From positions 1 through 64,000 of the forward strand of contig NZ_BCUV01000010.1 of NCBI RefSeq assembly GCF_001591405.1: 64,000 bases of DNA, read 5' to 3'. Origin of the DNA: Janibacter terrae NBRC 107853. Lineage in GTDB: Bacteria; Actinomycetota; Actinomycetes; Actinomycetales; Dermatophilaceae. Both the position numbers and the translations under genes were made by a program. Position 1 is the stretch's first letter. Every line of letters begins with the position of its first letter. Below the pieces are notes generated by a model that searched no databases, was not told the DNA's origin, and saw nothing but the letters and a program-made list of their open reading frames with translations. This document shows, in pieces, positions 1 to 8,394 of this stretch.

Positions 1-65
1 CTAAGGGGCGAACAACACCGCGGCTCGCGCCTACACGGCGAGGCAAGGTGAGACCGAGTGCTCGG

Positions 66-614
66 TCAGCCGCGCCTTGCCCAAGGTCGCAGCCGGCGCT
101 GGGGCTCCTGAGCCGGTGGTGGGCCGTGGTCGGCAACGGAGTACGCCACCCAGTCGCTGGTCTTCGCGTCGCCCACCGCCAAGTTGAGCCTTCCCCGGAT
201 GGTCCCTCCGTAGGTCATCGAGAGCGCTGTGATGAGGCGCTCGACCTCGTCGATCACGATGTAGAAGGAGACAGAAGACCCGGGCTCAAGCCGGTGCGGC
301 AGCTGCGGGTTGATCCCGGCGCCCGCTACCGAATAGGAGCCTCCTCCCTTGAGGTCGATGTAGAAGCCGGTGACGTCGATGGGTGAGCGGCCGCCGTTCG
401 CTCCCGTGACCACGAAGATCGGGGTGTCGACTCCTGCGTGCCGGAAGTTCTCCAAGCTGCCCGTGATGGGTGCCGACGCGACACGTCCCTGACCCATCGC
501 TCCCCAGTGGAGCTCGACGGCGACGCGCGCTCCGGACAGGGCGTGCTGACGTACCTGCCACGCGGTGTTGACGACGGACAGGACCAGGCCGAGCACAGCG
601 ATCACCAGGGTCAC
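66..614 (-). CDS. putative membrane-anchored protein, unknown function
   Basis: Open frame of 182 residues starting at a GTG. The first 20 or so residues are hydrophobic (TLVIAVLGLVLSVV) and look like a single N-terminal membrane anchor. The rest is soluble, with alternating short hydrophobic strands and glycines (for example GGRSPIDVTGFYIDLKGGG), suggesting a beta-rich domain outside or beneath the membrane; the C-terminus is Arg/Pro rich. I recognise no family. There is no strong ribosome binding site before the GTG, so the start is uncertain. It runs away from the two-gene unit at 1031-2853. Confidence 0.5.
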   Translation of the reverse strand: MTLVIAVLGLVLSVVNTAWQVRQHALSGARVAVELHWGAMGQGRVASAPITGSLENFRHAGVDTPIFVVTGANGGRSPIDVTGFYIDLKGGGSYSVAGAGINPQLPHRLEPGSSVSFYIVIDEVERLITALSMTYGGTIRGRLNLAVGDAKTSDWVAYSVADHGPPPAQEPQRRLRPWARRG

Positions 615-1030
615 AGGCGACCACCCTGGTCACGGCCGGTTCGCCAGCACAGACACCACATGTCGACCACCTCTCTGCCCTCGTCTGCCTATGACGGTAG
701 GCGAGCGTGGTGACATCCCAGCGGCGCATGCCACGCGGTGGCGCCCTCTCGCCGGGGCACCTACGGTCGAGCGCATGGGGCGGCGATCGACGTGCAGGAC
801 GCACCTGCGGTGGCCGCCGATCGTGTCGGGCTCTCGCAGCGCCGGCCCCTCATGCCGAACGTCGCACCGGGACGGACCAGGACCTGCTCGGCGCTGCTTC
901 GAGCGATCACACCGACCCCGCGGGGGCTACTGGCGATGTCAGTCCGACCCGGCACCGTGAGAGCAACACGACTCCCCGACCGTGCCGCTGACCCGTGTGA
1001 CCACCTACCCAGCACAGGAGGACGCCCCGC
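615..1030. other. intergenic region with no convincing gene
   Basis: Roughly 415 bases between divergent genes. Frames are open here only because of high GC, and their translations are Arg/Pro-rich without family resemblance. It should carry the promoters of both flanking units. The only clear element is an AGGAGG-type ribosome binding site just before 1031. Confidence 0.5.
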
Positions 1031-1435
1031 ATGAAGATCTACGACTCCCTCGACGAGCTCTCCGCCGCGATCGGCCTGCCCGTCCTCGAGCCGAGCACCG
1101 ACGACCGCACCGGAGGGGCTCCCGCCGAGAGCGACTGGGGCTTCCGCCTGCGCGGACAAGGTCCGCCCGGCGGGATGCCGCACGGCGGGTGGCTGCTCAC
1201 CTTCGCCCGCAAGCGCTTCAACGCCTCCACCGGGCACCTCATCGCATACGAGATCAGTCCTCAGAACAGCAAGACCGGCCGCTGCGCCCTGCTGCGCTCC
1301 CCATGGGATGAAGAGACCAACGACTCGGAGCGAGCCCGCACCTACGCCTCACCGATCTGGTCGGGGTCGATGCATGACCTCGGCGGCGAAGCCGACCTCG
1401 CCGCCGTCGACGACTTCGTGGCTGAGCAGCGATGA
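1031..1435 (+). CDS. conserved-looking hypothetical protein (134 aa)
   Basis: ATG start preceded by CAGGAGG at about 10 bases, a strong ribosome binding site. The 134-residue product is soluble and acidic, with no membrane segment, signal peptide or recognisable motif. Its stop overlaps the start of the next gene as ATGA (1432-1435), so the two are almost certainly co-translated. Codon use shows the normal GC-rich third position of a real actinobacterial gene. Function unknown. Confidence 0.7.
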   Translation: MKIYDSLDELSAAIGLPVLEPSTDDRTGGAPAESDWGFRLRGQGPPGGMPHGGWLLTFARKRFNASTGHLIAYEISPQNSKTGRCALLRSPWDEETNDSERARTYASPIWSGSMHDLGGEADLAAVDDFVAEQR

Positions 1436-2853
1436 CCCAGACGCCGGACACCGCAGAGCGCCTCTTCGAGGACTTCATGGGCTGGTACAACGCCCTGTCG
1501 GAGCGCTTCACCCCCAAGGACCCCACGGGCTCGGCCCAAGAGAAGCTCGTCTGGTCCCCCCACGAGCAGATGGTGCAGGACACCGTAGAGCTGCTCTCCG
1601 TCGCCACCGGGTTGGCGCACTACCGCGGCGATCAAGAAGAGGACCTCGAGCAGACCTGCGGGGCGATGCACCTGCAGGCACTGCGACGCGCCGTCGACAA
1701 CACCGACGCCGAGCGCGCCCGCGCGTTCTGCACCGAGCTGTCCCGGCTGGTCGCACAACAGCGCAGCACCGACGACGTCGACGTCGACGAGCTGAAGCTT
1801 CTGGCTGATCGCCTCATGGACTGCACCCGGCAGCTGCGCGACGCGGCGATGGCCGTCGGCAACCGCGCCGACGAGGAGAGCACCCGACGCATGCTCACCG
1901 GGTTCGAGATGGCAGCCCGAGACACCCCAGGAGTGCAGCTCCGCGTCACCGAAGTGATGCAAGGCCCCGACGGCCGCGACACCGTCCTGCGCGACACCAT
2001 GGCGATCGGCCCCGACGCCGACAACCCGGCACCGGCTCTGGGCTTCCGCCGCTCGAGCACCCAGGTCAAGGCCCTCGGAATGGACCACGACCGCGCCGCA
2101 ACCGACGCCGAGCGGGTCTTCAACCGACGCATGCAGCTGGCCACCGACCGGCTAAGCCTGACCTCGAGCACAGCAGCGAACCACGACACCATCCGCGAGC
2201 ACCTCGTCGACCACACCCTGCGCGACGCCCAGATCTCCTCGGTGATCGGCGACACCCCCCACCCCATGCTCAACCTCCTCCCCGGTCACGCCCACGCGCT
2301 GCGGATGAACCTTCTCGAGATCGCCCGACGCGGACTAGAAGAGGGCGCAGTCCGCGGCGCTCGCGGTGATGCCAGCGCTGCCCACGCGGGCTGGCAGCTG
2401 GCCGCGGTCGGCCTGGCCCTGACGCAGGCGGCGGTGTACTACCTGCCGGCGGGCCGGCTCGCGCAGACACGCACGTCGGCGCCGGCGCGCCTGTCCCCGG
2501 GAGAGCACCTCGTCTTCCACGACAGTCCCCTGGCGGGGCCGGCGGGGATGGACATGCTCGCCTGGGTCTTCTCCACCGACGAGGCCGGCCTGGTCGACGA
2601 CGTCGCGCACGTCGTGACGGTCGAGCAGCCAGGGTCCCTCGAGATGGCCCTGGTCAACCTAGCTGCCGGAGATGCCGCCGTGCTGGGCCGGCGGGTGTTG
2701 GCCACCCTCACCGACCGGTCCTGGTCGACCACGAAGCGACGTCGGCTGCCCGGGCGCCCCGGCGACCACGCCTGGACCTCGACGCTCGGTCGGGTCAGCA
2801 CCTCCGAGCTACGCACCGGCTCCCTGGCCCGCGTGCACCAGATCAACGACTGA
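1432..2853 (+). CDS. hypothetical plasmid protein (473 aa)
   Basis: Second gene of the 1031-2853 unit, coupled by ATGA. The first half is strongly helical and charged, with many Glu/Arg/Asp residues and possible coiled-coil character around residues 60-150. The C-terminal third is more mixed (LSPGEHLVFHDSPLAGP region). I see no nucleotide-binding, DNA-binding or catalytic signature and no membrane segment. Third-position GC is high throughout, which supports a genuine gene. It converges on the small gene at 2929-3108. Confidence 0.7.
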   Translation: MTQTPDTAERLFEDFMGWYNALSERFTPKDPTGSAQEKLVWSPHEQMVQDTVELLSVATGLAHYRGDQEEDLEQTCGAMHLQALRRAVDNTDAERARAFCTELSRLVAQQRSTDDVDVDELKLLADRLMDCTRQLRDAAMAVGNRADEESTRRMLTGFEMAARDTPGVQLRVTEVMQGPDGRDTVLRDTMAIGPDADNPAPALGFRRSSTQVKALGMDHDRAATDAERVFNRRMQLATDRLSLTSSTAANHDTIREHLVDHTLRDAQISSVIGDTPHPMLNLLPGHAHALRMNLLEIARRGLEEGAVRGARGDASAAHAGWQLAAVGLALTQAAVYYLPAGRLAQTRTSAPARLSPGEHLVFHDSPLAGPAGMDMLAWVFSTDEAGLVDDVAHVVTVEQPGSLEMALVNLAAGDAAVLGRRVLATLTDRSWSTTKRRRLPGRPGDHAWTSTLGRVSTSELRTGSLARVHQIND

Positions 2854-2928
2854 CAGGTCCAACCCCGCGCGCGGAAGATCTGAGCGCAGGTCGTGCCGGT
2901 CTGAGCGAGCCCCTCGGCGCAGCTGAGG

Positions 2929-3108
2929 TCAGGGTCGTCCTGATGCGAGGTCGCGGATGCGCTGGGATACCGGCTCGCCGGCCTTCTCGCTCGCTTTGAC
3001 GTAGACCTTCGCGGCCGCGCGTTGAGTCTTGGCAGAGATGAACCGACCGGACTTGGTCTGCACCCTCGAGTTCGTCACCGATGCGCCCTTACGAGCGTGC
3101 TTAGCCAT
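2929..3108 (-). CDS. small basic protein (59 aa)
   Basis: I chose the ATG at 3108 because AGGACGAGGAGGACGACC precedes it, giving a strong GAGGAGG site; a longer upstream extension in frame is Pro/Thr-rich and unconvincing. The 59-residue product begins MAKHARKGASVTNSR and is rich in Lys, Arg, Ser and Ala, as in small nucleic-acid-binding or accessory proteins. I do not recognise it. It sits just downstream (in its own strand's sense) of the CRISPR array, whose last repeat ends 65 bases before its start. Confidence 0.55.
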   Translation of the reverse strand: MAKHARKGASVTNSRVQTKSGRFISAKTQRAAAKVYVKASEKAGEPVSQRIRDLASGRP

Positions 3109-3172
3109 GGTCGTCCTCCTCGTCCTGGCCCTCAGTATCGACGTCGTCGGGGTCGGTGTCTGACGCTGTGCC

Positions 3173-3443
3173 GGACCACCCCCGCTCGCGCGGAGCGGAC
3201 TGCCTTCGCGCTGAGGTAGGTCAGCATCATCAGGGACCACCCCCGCTCGCGTAGAGCGGACTCAAGGGTGCCGCGCATCATCTGGTCGATGAACGGACCA
3301 CCCCCGCTCGCGCGGAGCGGACTGGCCTGCTGGAGCTGCTCGGGCTGGTGCGGGGGACCACCCCCGCTCGCGCGGAGCGGACAGGGCCCGCACGATGGCG
3401 GTCAGTTCCGCCTCGGGACCACCCCCGCTCGCGCGGAGCGGAC
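3173..3443 (-). CRISPR. orphan mini-CRISPR array, 5 repeats and 4 spacers, type I-E-like repeat
   Basis: Five 28-bp repeats lie at 3173-3200, 3234-3261, 3295-3322, 3355-3382 and 3416-3443. Four are identical; the second has a CG-to-TA change. On the minus strand the unit starts GTCCGCTCC and ends GGGGGTGGTCC, with a CCGCTC/GAGCGG stem around CGCGC. Spacers are 33, 33, 32 and 33 bases, so the period is 60-61. Length, stem and period match type I-E repeats known from actinobacteria. No cas1, cas2, cas3 or Cascade gene is in the window. Several spacers stay open in one frame when reversed, as expected for captured coding DNA. Strand is inferred from the repeat orientation; the TnpB remnant ends 16 bases beyond the last repeat. 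Confidence 0.88.
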
Positions 3444-3459
3444 GCTTCGTGACCTGGGG

Positions 3460-4209
3460 TTATGCCGCGGGTGCGGCCGTATCAGGCTGGGTTTGTGGGG
3501 GTGGCCGACCGGTTCCCCGGTCGGGGTGGCCGGTACCCGGGGGGTCCTGGCCTTCCTCACATCTGCGGCTTGTCGCGGACGTGTCCGCGCCTGGGCCTCC
3601 GTGGGCGTTTCGTGACTCCTGCTTTCCGCGGGCGTCGTCGAGCATCACCGCGGCGGCGAGGATGTTCCGGGCTGCGTTGAGGTCCCGGTCGATCCGTGTG
3701 TCGCACGTGGTGCAGTGGTACTCCCGCTCGGCCAGGGGCAGCGTGGCTCTTGCTGTGCCGCAGGTCGAGCAGGTCTTGCTGGTCGGTTCCCACCGGTCGA
3801 TGACGGCCAGGCGGGACCCGTACCAAGCTGCCTTGTACGTGAGCTGGCGGCGGATCTCGCCGAAGCCGACGTCAAGTATGGAACGGTTGAGGCCGGCCTT
3901 GGCGCGCACGTTGCTGCCGGACTGCTCGAGGGTGCCTCTGGCGGTGCGGGTCATCCCGGCGACGTTGAGGTCCTCGATCGCGACGACGTCGTGGGAGGTG
4001 GACAGGCGCTTGGTCAGTGCGTGCTGGGTCGTGGCGCGGCGCTCGGCGAGGTCGGCGTGAGCTCGCGCGACCTGGGCCTGGGACTTGAGCCGTCTCGTGG
4101 TGGGTCTGCGGCGCTGCCCGCGGCGCGGTGTGCGGGTGAACCCGACGATGGTGTCGTCGCTGTCGAGGAGCCACCATCCGGTGCGTGAGAGGGCCTGCTG
4201 GGCCTTGAC
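3460..4209 (-). pseudogene. IS200/IS605-type TnpB, N-terminally truncated
   Basis: The C-terminal part is clearly TnpB: the RuvC-II motif VVAIEDLNVAGM with its Glu, a zinc ribbon (CSTCG then YHCTTC), and the RuvC-III motif IDRDLNAARNI with its Asp, followed by a basic tail containing RGKQES. The RuvC-I block with the first catalytic Asp and the N-terminal DNA-binding region are absent. Upstream of about 4209 the frame stays open to 4548 but gives low-complexity Arg/Pro sequence crossed by three hairpins, so it is probably not coding. TnpB proteins are RNA-guided nucleases whose guide RNA overlaps the gene's 3' end; here that end abuts the CRISPR array. I treat it as inactive. Confidence 0.75.
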
Positions 4210-4223
4210 CCGTTCCTCTCCGC

Positions 4224-4278
4224 GGGCAGCGCTCCGCGCTGCCCGCCGGCCTTCGGCCGGGGCCCGCCCCGGCGGGCC
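4224..4278. repeat. three tandem perfect hairpins
   Basis: Three adjacent palindromes: GGGCAGCGC/GCGCTGCCC with a 3-base loop (4224-4244), CCGGCC/GGCCGG with loop TTC (4246-4260), and GGCCCGCC/GGCGGGCC with a 2-base loop (4261-4278). They lie just upstream of the recognisable TnpB region. They could be a remnant of a structured insertion-sequence end or terminator; I cannot assign a function. Confidence 0.6.
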
Positions 4279-4704
4279 CTTGGGGTCGGTCTGGGGGTGG
4301 GGTCGGTCGTGAGGGTGCCGGCCGGTCCGTGGTCGAGGGTCCGGGGTGGGGACGGTCTGCCCGCCGGCGGTCGGTCCGTGCTCGAGGACCAGCCAGACCC
4401 GTCTTCGCGCGCCTGCGCGACTCCATCGAGGCGCACCTGACGAGACCCTGCGGCCCCTCCGCTCCGCGGTCATCACGACCGGAGACGCCACCACCGTTGC
4501 CCCGCCTGCCATCTCACCGCAGGCCGCTGAGCTGCTTCGAGCGCTCAACCCGGGTGGTCACTAAGGGCGGTAATGCCAGGGAGGGCGGAGTCGTTCATCT
4601 CGCGGAAGCGGAGCATCGGTGTGGGCCAACCCAAGCAACCTTTGCATCGTCAACGTCGACGCCCGCCCGGATCGGCGATCCTCTACCAGATGCGCCGAAC
4701 CACA
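4279..4704. other. no recognisable gene; junk between TnpB and IS21 remnants
   Basis: GC-rich sequence with only spurious open frames. The stretch 4561-4704 is open on the minus strand (ending RPPWHYRP) but has no start site or family resemblance. It is probably a piece of a gene destroyed by the neighbouring insertions. It does not match the far flank of the IS21 remnant. Confidence 0.4.
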
Positions 4705-4725
4705 TGTCGACGACGCGTGAAAACT

Positions 4726-6122
4726 GGCTCTCCTGACTGATCCGTGGGTCATTTCCGGCCTGGGAGGACGGGTCGGTGGCCGCCGAGGTTGAGCATGGCG
4801 AGGGCGATGAGGGCTTCGGGGGACTTGAAGCCGAAGGCGACGCGGGTGATGAGTCGGATCTTGGTGTTCACGGATTCGATGCGTCCGTTGGACAGGCCGT
4901 GCTCGATGGCGGCGAGGATCGAGGCCTTGTGCTTGACGATGCGGCGTTGGAGCTCGACGAAGGCGGGGATGCGGCAGCGTCGGGCCCAGCCGATCCAGCG
5001 TTCCAGGGCCGTCTCGGCCTCGTCGGCGGGTAGCTGGAAGACCAGGCGCAGTCCTTCCTTGAGCAGGTAGGCCCGGTGCAGGCGCGGGTCGGTCTTGGCG
5101 ACCCAGGCGAGCTTGGCCTGCTGCCGGGTGGTGAGGTTCTCGGGGTTCTTCCACAGCGCGTACCGGGCGTGCTTGAGCGCCTTGGCGTGCCCGCTGGCCC
5201 GCCCGGCCCGGCGCTGCCGGACGGCGCCGCGGGCTTCGTTCCACGCCTGGCGACGGACCTCGTCCAGGGCGTCGGTGGCCCACTTGACGATGTGGAACGG
5301 ATCGGCGCAGCGCACCGCGTTCGGGCACCGCTGGGCGACCACGGCGGCGATCCAGTCCGCCCCGTCGGCGCTGACGTGGGTGATCGCGGCGCACCGGTCG
5401 GGCCCGAGGGCCTCGAAGAACCTCGCCAGGGTGGGCTTGTCCCGGCCCGGGGCGGCCCAGACGAGCCGGCCGGTGTCGTGGTCGACCACGATCGTGAGGT
5501 AGCGGTGGCCCTTCTTGTAGGAGATCTCATCGATGCCGATCCGTCGCAGGCCGGCGAACCGGTCGCCGAGGGCCTCCACGTCGGTCCAGACCCGGGTGAT
5601 GATCGCCCCGACGGTGCGCCAGGCGATGCGCATCAGCTCGGTGACCGCGGACTTGGAGCACTGCGTGGCCAGCCAGGCCACCTGCTCGTCGAAGACCAGG
5701 GTGTGGCCGGCCCCGTGCCTGGCCCACGGGACGGCGGCCACCGTGGGGCCGTGCTGGCGGCAGGCCACCCGCGGGGCGTCGGCCTCGAGGTAGACCTGCA
5801 CCGTGCCCAGATCCAGGGCCCGCCACCGCCGCCGACCCTCGCCACGGTCGTACCCGGGCGACCTGCGCCCGCACCGTCCGCACCGGCCACGCACCCGAGC
5901 CCGGGGACGGACATGAGCCACCAGCAGCTGGTCGTCCTCATCGAACTCGATGTCCTCCACGACCGTCTTCTCGACGCCCAGCAAGGACCGCCATAGGCTT
6001 GCGTTCCGCACGCCGTTCTCCGCTCTTCAGGTAACTGACCTCAACAGCCAGAAACCTAGGCAGAGAGCGGCGTGCCCTCGTCAACGGCTCGCGAAAACAC
6101 CCACGGAAGCGTCAGGAGAGCC
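4726..6122 (-). mobile_element. ISL3-family insertion sequence, copy 1
   Basis: 1397-bp element with terminal inverted repeats GGCTCTCCTGAC (4726 onwards; complement ending at 6122), each followed inwards by CCGTGGGT. It is flanked by a perfect 8-bp target duplication TGAAAACT at 4718-4725 and 6123-6130. It carries a single transposase gene and is the same length as copy 2 at 8465-9861, in opposite orientation. It sits inside the left end of the IS21 remnant. Confidence 0.95.
4749..6011 (-). CDS. ISL3-family transposase (420 aa)
   Basis: DDE transposase of the ISL3 (IS204/IS1001/IS1096/IS1165) family. An N-terminal zinc-binding region (GRCGRCGRRSPGY) precedes a helix-turn-helix region and a catalytic core with the acidic residues in IGIDEIS (about residue 158), ADPFHIVK (about 235) and NGRIESVN (about 374). 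The start is GTG and the frame is intact, so this copy should be active. The protein is identical to that of copy 2. It cuts at the GGCTCTCCTGAC ends and makes 8-bp target duplications. Confidence 0.95.
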   Translation of the reverse strand: MRNASLWRSLLGVEKTVVEDIEFDEDDQLLVAHVRPRARVRGRCGRCGRRSPGYDRGEGRRRWRALDLGTVQVYLEADAPRVACRQHGPTVAAVPWARHGAGHTLVFDEQVAWLATQCSKSAVTELMRIAWRTVGAIITRVWTDVEALGDRFAGLRRIGIDEISYKKGHRYLTIVVDHDTGRLVWAAPGRDKPTLARFFEALGPDRCAAITHVSADGADWIAAVVAQRCPNAVRCADPFHIVKWATDALDEVRRQAWNEARGAVRQRRAGRASGHAKALKHARYALWKNPENLTTRQQAKLAWVAKTDPRLHRAYLLKEGLRLVFQLPADEAETALERWIGWARRCRIPAFVELQRRIVKHKASILAAIEHGLSNGRIESVNTKIRLITRVAFGFKSPEALIALAMLNLGGHRPVLPGRK

Positions 6123-6180
6123 TGAAAACTGGGCAGTAATCGACGGGTGAAAGTTGAGCACCCCGAGTACGCCTTGGGGT

Positions 6181-6938
6181 GTGATCACGTTGGAGAACTG
6201 GGCCGATTCGTCGGCTGTACAAGTCCGAGGGGCTCTCGCAGTCCGCTATTGCACGCGAGTTGGGGATCGCGAGGAACACGGTCGCGTCGGCGCTGAAGAC
6301 CGACACGCCACCGCGGTACGTGCGGCCGCCGAAGGGGTCGCTGGTCGACGCCGTCGAGCCGCAGATCCGGTTGCTGCTGAAGGAGCATCCGAAGATGCCG
6401 GCCACGGTGATCGCCGAGCGCGTCGGCTGGCAGCACTCGATGACGATCCTCAAGGAACGAGTCCGTGAGCTGCGGCCCTTGTTCGTCGGTGTCGACCCGA
6501 CCGATCGGGTCGTGTACGAGCCCGGTCAGGTCGCTCAATGCGACCTGTGGTTCCCGCCCCTGCTGATCCCTGTCGGCGGCGGTCAGGCACAGATCCTGCC
6601 GGTGTTGGCGATGACGTGCGGCTACTCGCGGATCACGGGTGGCGCGATGATCCCGTCGCGTCAGGGCGGCGACATTCTGGCCGGCATGTGGGCCATCCTC
6701 GGCGCCTGGGGCGCGAGCCCGCGGACGCTGGTGTGGGACCGTGAAGTGGCGATCGGTGGCACCGGCAAGCTCACTGTGCTGCGACCTTCGTCGGCACCTG
6801 GGGGTGCGGATCAAGCTCGCCCCGCCACGTGACCCGGAGTTCAAGGGCCTGGTCGAGCGCCGCAACGGGTTCTTCGAGACCTCGTTCCTACCCGGGCGCA
6901 CCTTCACTGGCCCCGGCGATTTCAACGACCAGTTCACT
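6181..6938 (+). pseudogene. istA: istA transposase fragment (IS21)
   Basis: 5' part of an IS21 istA gene with the same sequence as the copy at 24829. It contains the first DDE Asp (VAQCDLWFPP), the second (LVWDRE) and the Glu region (GLVERRNGFFE), then stops at the deletion joint at 6938. It also carries the same two frameshifts as the other copy: after ENWA near the start, and near TGKLTVL. It cannot make a functional transposase. Confidence 0.85.
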
Positions 6939-6949
6939 CGCCGTTGACA

Positions 6950-7036
6950 GGAGGAGCGCTCGATCTCGACGAGCTCGCACAGTCGCTTCACCTCGAAGGT
7001 GGCGGAGTTGTCGGCGACGAACTGGAAGCGACTCAC
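6950..7036 (-). pseudogene. IS3-family orfB, 5' fragment
   Basis: Begins with a GTG overlapping the orfA stop (GTGA at 7033-7036) and encodes SRFQFVADNSATFEVKRLC then ELVEIERSS, the typical beginning of an IS3 orfB (integrase-core transposase). It is cut at about 6950 by the right terminus of the IS21 remnant. The missing part is not next to it; a similar 3' end occurs at 8071-8222. Confidence 0.7.
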
Positions 7037-7416
7037 CAGCGCGTCTCCCCGGCGAAATACTTGGCCGCCCGCTGCAGGATCTCCCGCTCGGTGGTGAGCT
7101 TGGTGGTCTCGGCCCGCAGCGCCGCGTTCTCGGCCTCCAGTCGGTCGATCTTCTGCTCCGGCGTCTCACCTTCAGGCGCCGAGGAGTTCTTCTTCGACGG
7201 CCTGGACTGCAGTGGGCTGGAGGTCAACGTCCCGTCAGCAGCGGTCTTCTTGCCGGTCCCGTAGACCTCGAGCCAACCCCGCAGCGTGCCATGCACGATG
7301 CCGAGGTCCTCGGCGATGCCGCGGACCGTGGCACCCGGGGTGGACTCGTACAAGTCGACGGCCCTGACGACGGAACTCCTCGGAATAGTTCTTCCTAGCC
7401 ATGATTCTCGGATCAT
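7033..7416 (-). CDS. IS3-family transposase OrfA (127 aa)
   Basis: Small helix-turn-helix protein (VVRAVDLYESTPGATVRGIA) followed by a leucine-zipper coiled coil (QKIDRLEAENAALRAE) and the usual C-terminus ILQRAAKYFAGETRW. In IS3 elements OrfA binds the ends and joins OrfB by frameshifting. Here orfB is truncated, so the element is dead although orfA is intact. An IS3-like end (TGACCCCGG... TGGACAC) lies at about 7469, upstream of the gene. Confidence 0.85.
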   Translation of the reverse strand: MIRESWLGRTIPRSSVVRAVDLYESTPGATVRGIAEDLGIVHGTLRGWLEVYGTGKKTAADGTLTSSPLQSRPSKKNSSAPEGETPEQKIDRLEAENAALRAETTKLTTEREILQRAAKYFAGETRW

Positions 7417-7470
7417 CTCGCTTCCCCAGCACCACGTGCTGGATTCAGCGTGTCCAAGAACCGGGGTCAG

Positions 7471-7625
7471 GCCCCGACAGCCGCTATCTCACGGCCGCGC
7501 TGAAGGCCCTGGTCGACGAGGAGGTCCACCTCTCCGCCTCGGGCACACTGCGCCCGGTCCGCTTCGAGAGCCCCACCGACCCCGACCGCGTGGTCATCGT
7601 TCAGCCGATCCGCCGGGCTCTCTGA
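7471..7625 (+). pseudogene. C-terminal fragment of a DnaN-like sliding clamp
   Basis: The frame encodes DSRYLTAALKALVDEEVHLS, a short segment, then RVVIVQPIRRAL and a stop. This matches the third domain and C-terminal strand of beta clamps (the E. coli protein ends NVKYVLDVLNALK...YVVMPMRL). The 5' two-thirds is missing and the fragment begins exactly at the IS3 end. A plasmid-borne clamp paralogue was probably cut by the IS3 insertion. The call rests on pattern resemblance only. Confidence 0.5.
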
Positions 7626-8041
7626 CCCGGACCCCGAACCGGTGGCGGGGTGCCCCGTCGACCCCGAGCACGACCCCGACCCGGCAGCACTACGTCGTCC
7701 TCGAACTCACCGGTGCCGCCGCCGTGGACCGCTTCTACCTCGGACCGACCCAGGATCTCGTGGAGCGGCGAAGCGCAGATCGTCACTCACGCCCTCGAGC
7801 ACGGCTGCGCCGGGATCAGCGCCGAGCAGGCGGCCGCCGTCGGTGCATGGCTGCTGCTTGGCGTGGGACGTGATGCTCGAGGAGCTGACGGTGGTGTTCT
7901 CGCCGTGGCGAGGTGGGAGCACCGGGTGAGGGGGGAGCGCGGAGCGCTTCCCCCTTCGTCTCCCGTGGGGCCCCGCGGATCGTCCGTCATCGGGTAGACC
8001 GACCCGATCCGAGACCGACCCACCCGTCGTCGGGCCTTGGC
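7626..8041. other. degraded coding sequence, unidentified
   Basis: Two short plus-strand stretches look protein-like but lie in different frames: YVVLELTGAAAVDRFYLG (about 7690-7745) and IVTHALEHGCAGISAEQAAA (about 7778-7840). They may be one gene broken by a frameshift. I do not recognise it and find no start site. Confidence 0.35.
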
Positions 8042-8070
8042 CCTTGATCGTGGACACGGTGTCGGTTCGG

Positions 8071-8222
8071 TTATGCCGCTTCCGCGAGCGTAGCGGAGCG
8101 CGCGGCTTCGTAGGCGTTCGGGCTGATGTTGCCGATCGCGGAGTGGCGCCGGCGAGTGTTGTAGCGGTTCGCCCACCGGAACACGGCCCGGTAGGCGGTG
8201 GCCTGGTCCGGGAACGCTGACC
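8071..8222 (-). pseudogene. IS3-family orfB, 3' fragment
   Basis: Encodes the last 45 or so residues of an IS3 integrase-core transposase: AVFRWANRYNTRRRHSAIGN and SPNAYEAA before the stop at 8071. The YNxRRRHS motif is diagnostic. An IS3-like terminus (TGATCGTGGACAC) follows at about 8045. It begins abruptly at about 8222, where a dehydrogenase fragment on the other strand starts. It may or may not come from the same element as the orfA at 7033. Confidence 0.7.
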
Positions 8223-8394
8223 GGCGACGGACAAGACGGTGGACGCGGAGGGCAAGGCCTGGCAGGTCGGCAACGCGCTCATTCAACGCCCCGGCACGGG
8301 CGAGGACATCGCGTACATGGCGCTCTACCTGGCCTCCGACGAGTCCTCTTGGGTGACCGGACAGAACTACAGCGTCGACGGCGGCGCGACCGGT
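8223..8394 (+). pseudogene. 3' fragment of a short-chain dehydrogenase gene
   Basis: The frame encodes [20 protein letters not shown] then [11 protein letters not shown] and YSVDGGAT, the standard C-terminal section of an SDR (conserved pattern before the last strand, ending VDGG). Everything upstream, including the Rossmann motif and the Tyr-Lys pair, is missing. It is fused at about 8222 to the IS3 remnant. It is not part of flnC, which is intact on the other strand. Confidence 0.7.

Larger units (their letters stand above)
4705..6949 (+). mobile_element. IS21-family element, internally deleted, interrupted by ISL3
   Basis: The left end (TGTCGACGACGCG) starts at 4705 and matches the left end of the complete copy at 24759. 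The ISL3 copy at 4726-6122 interrupts it. The sequence then follows the other copy to 6938 and jumps to its last 11 bases (CGCCGTTGACA, 6939-6949). About 1.3 kb, including the 3' part of istA and all of istB, is therefore deleted. The flanks (CCACA and GGAGG) are not a duplication, so the surroundings have been rearranged since insertion. Confidence 0.85.

Noticed and set aside
3173-4209. Functional type V-U CRISPR system (TnpB-like effector plus array)
   Set aside because: Attractive by layout, but the protein lacks RuvC-I and the repeat looks like type I-E (28 bp, period 61). I keep it only as an open question in the findings.
4561-4704. Missing half of the backbone gene truncated at 35912
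   Set aside because: It is on the right strand and beside the mobile region, but no frame reads on convincingly from the truncated protein.
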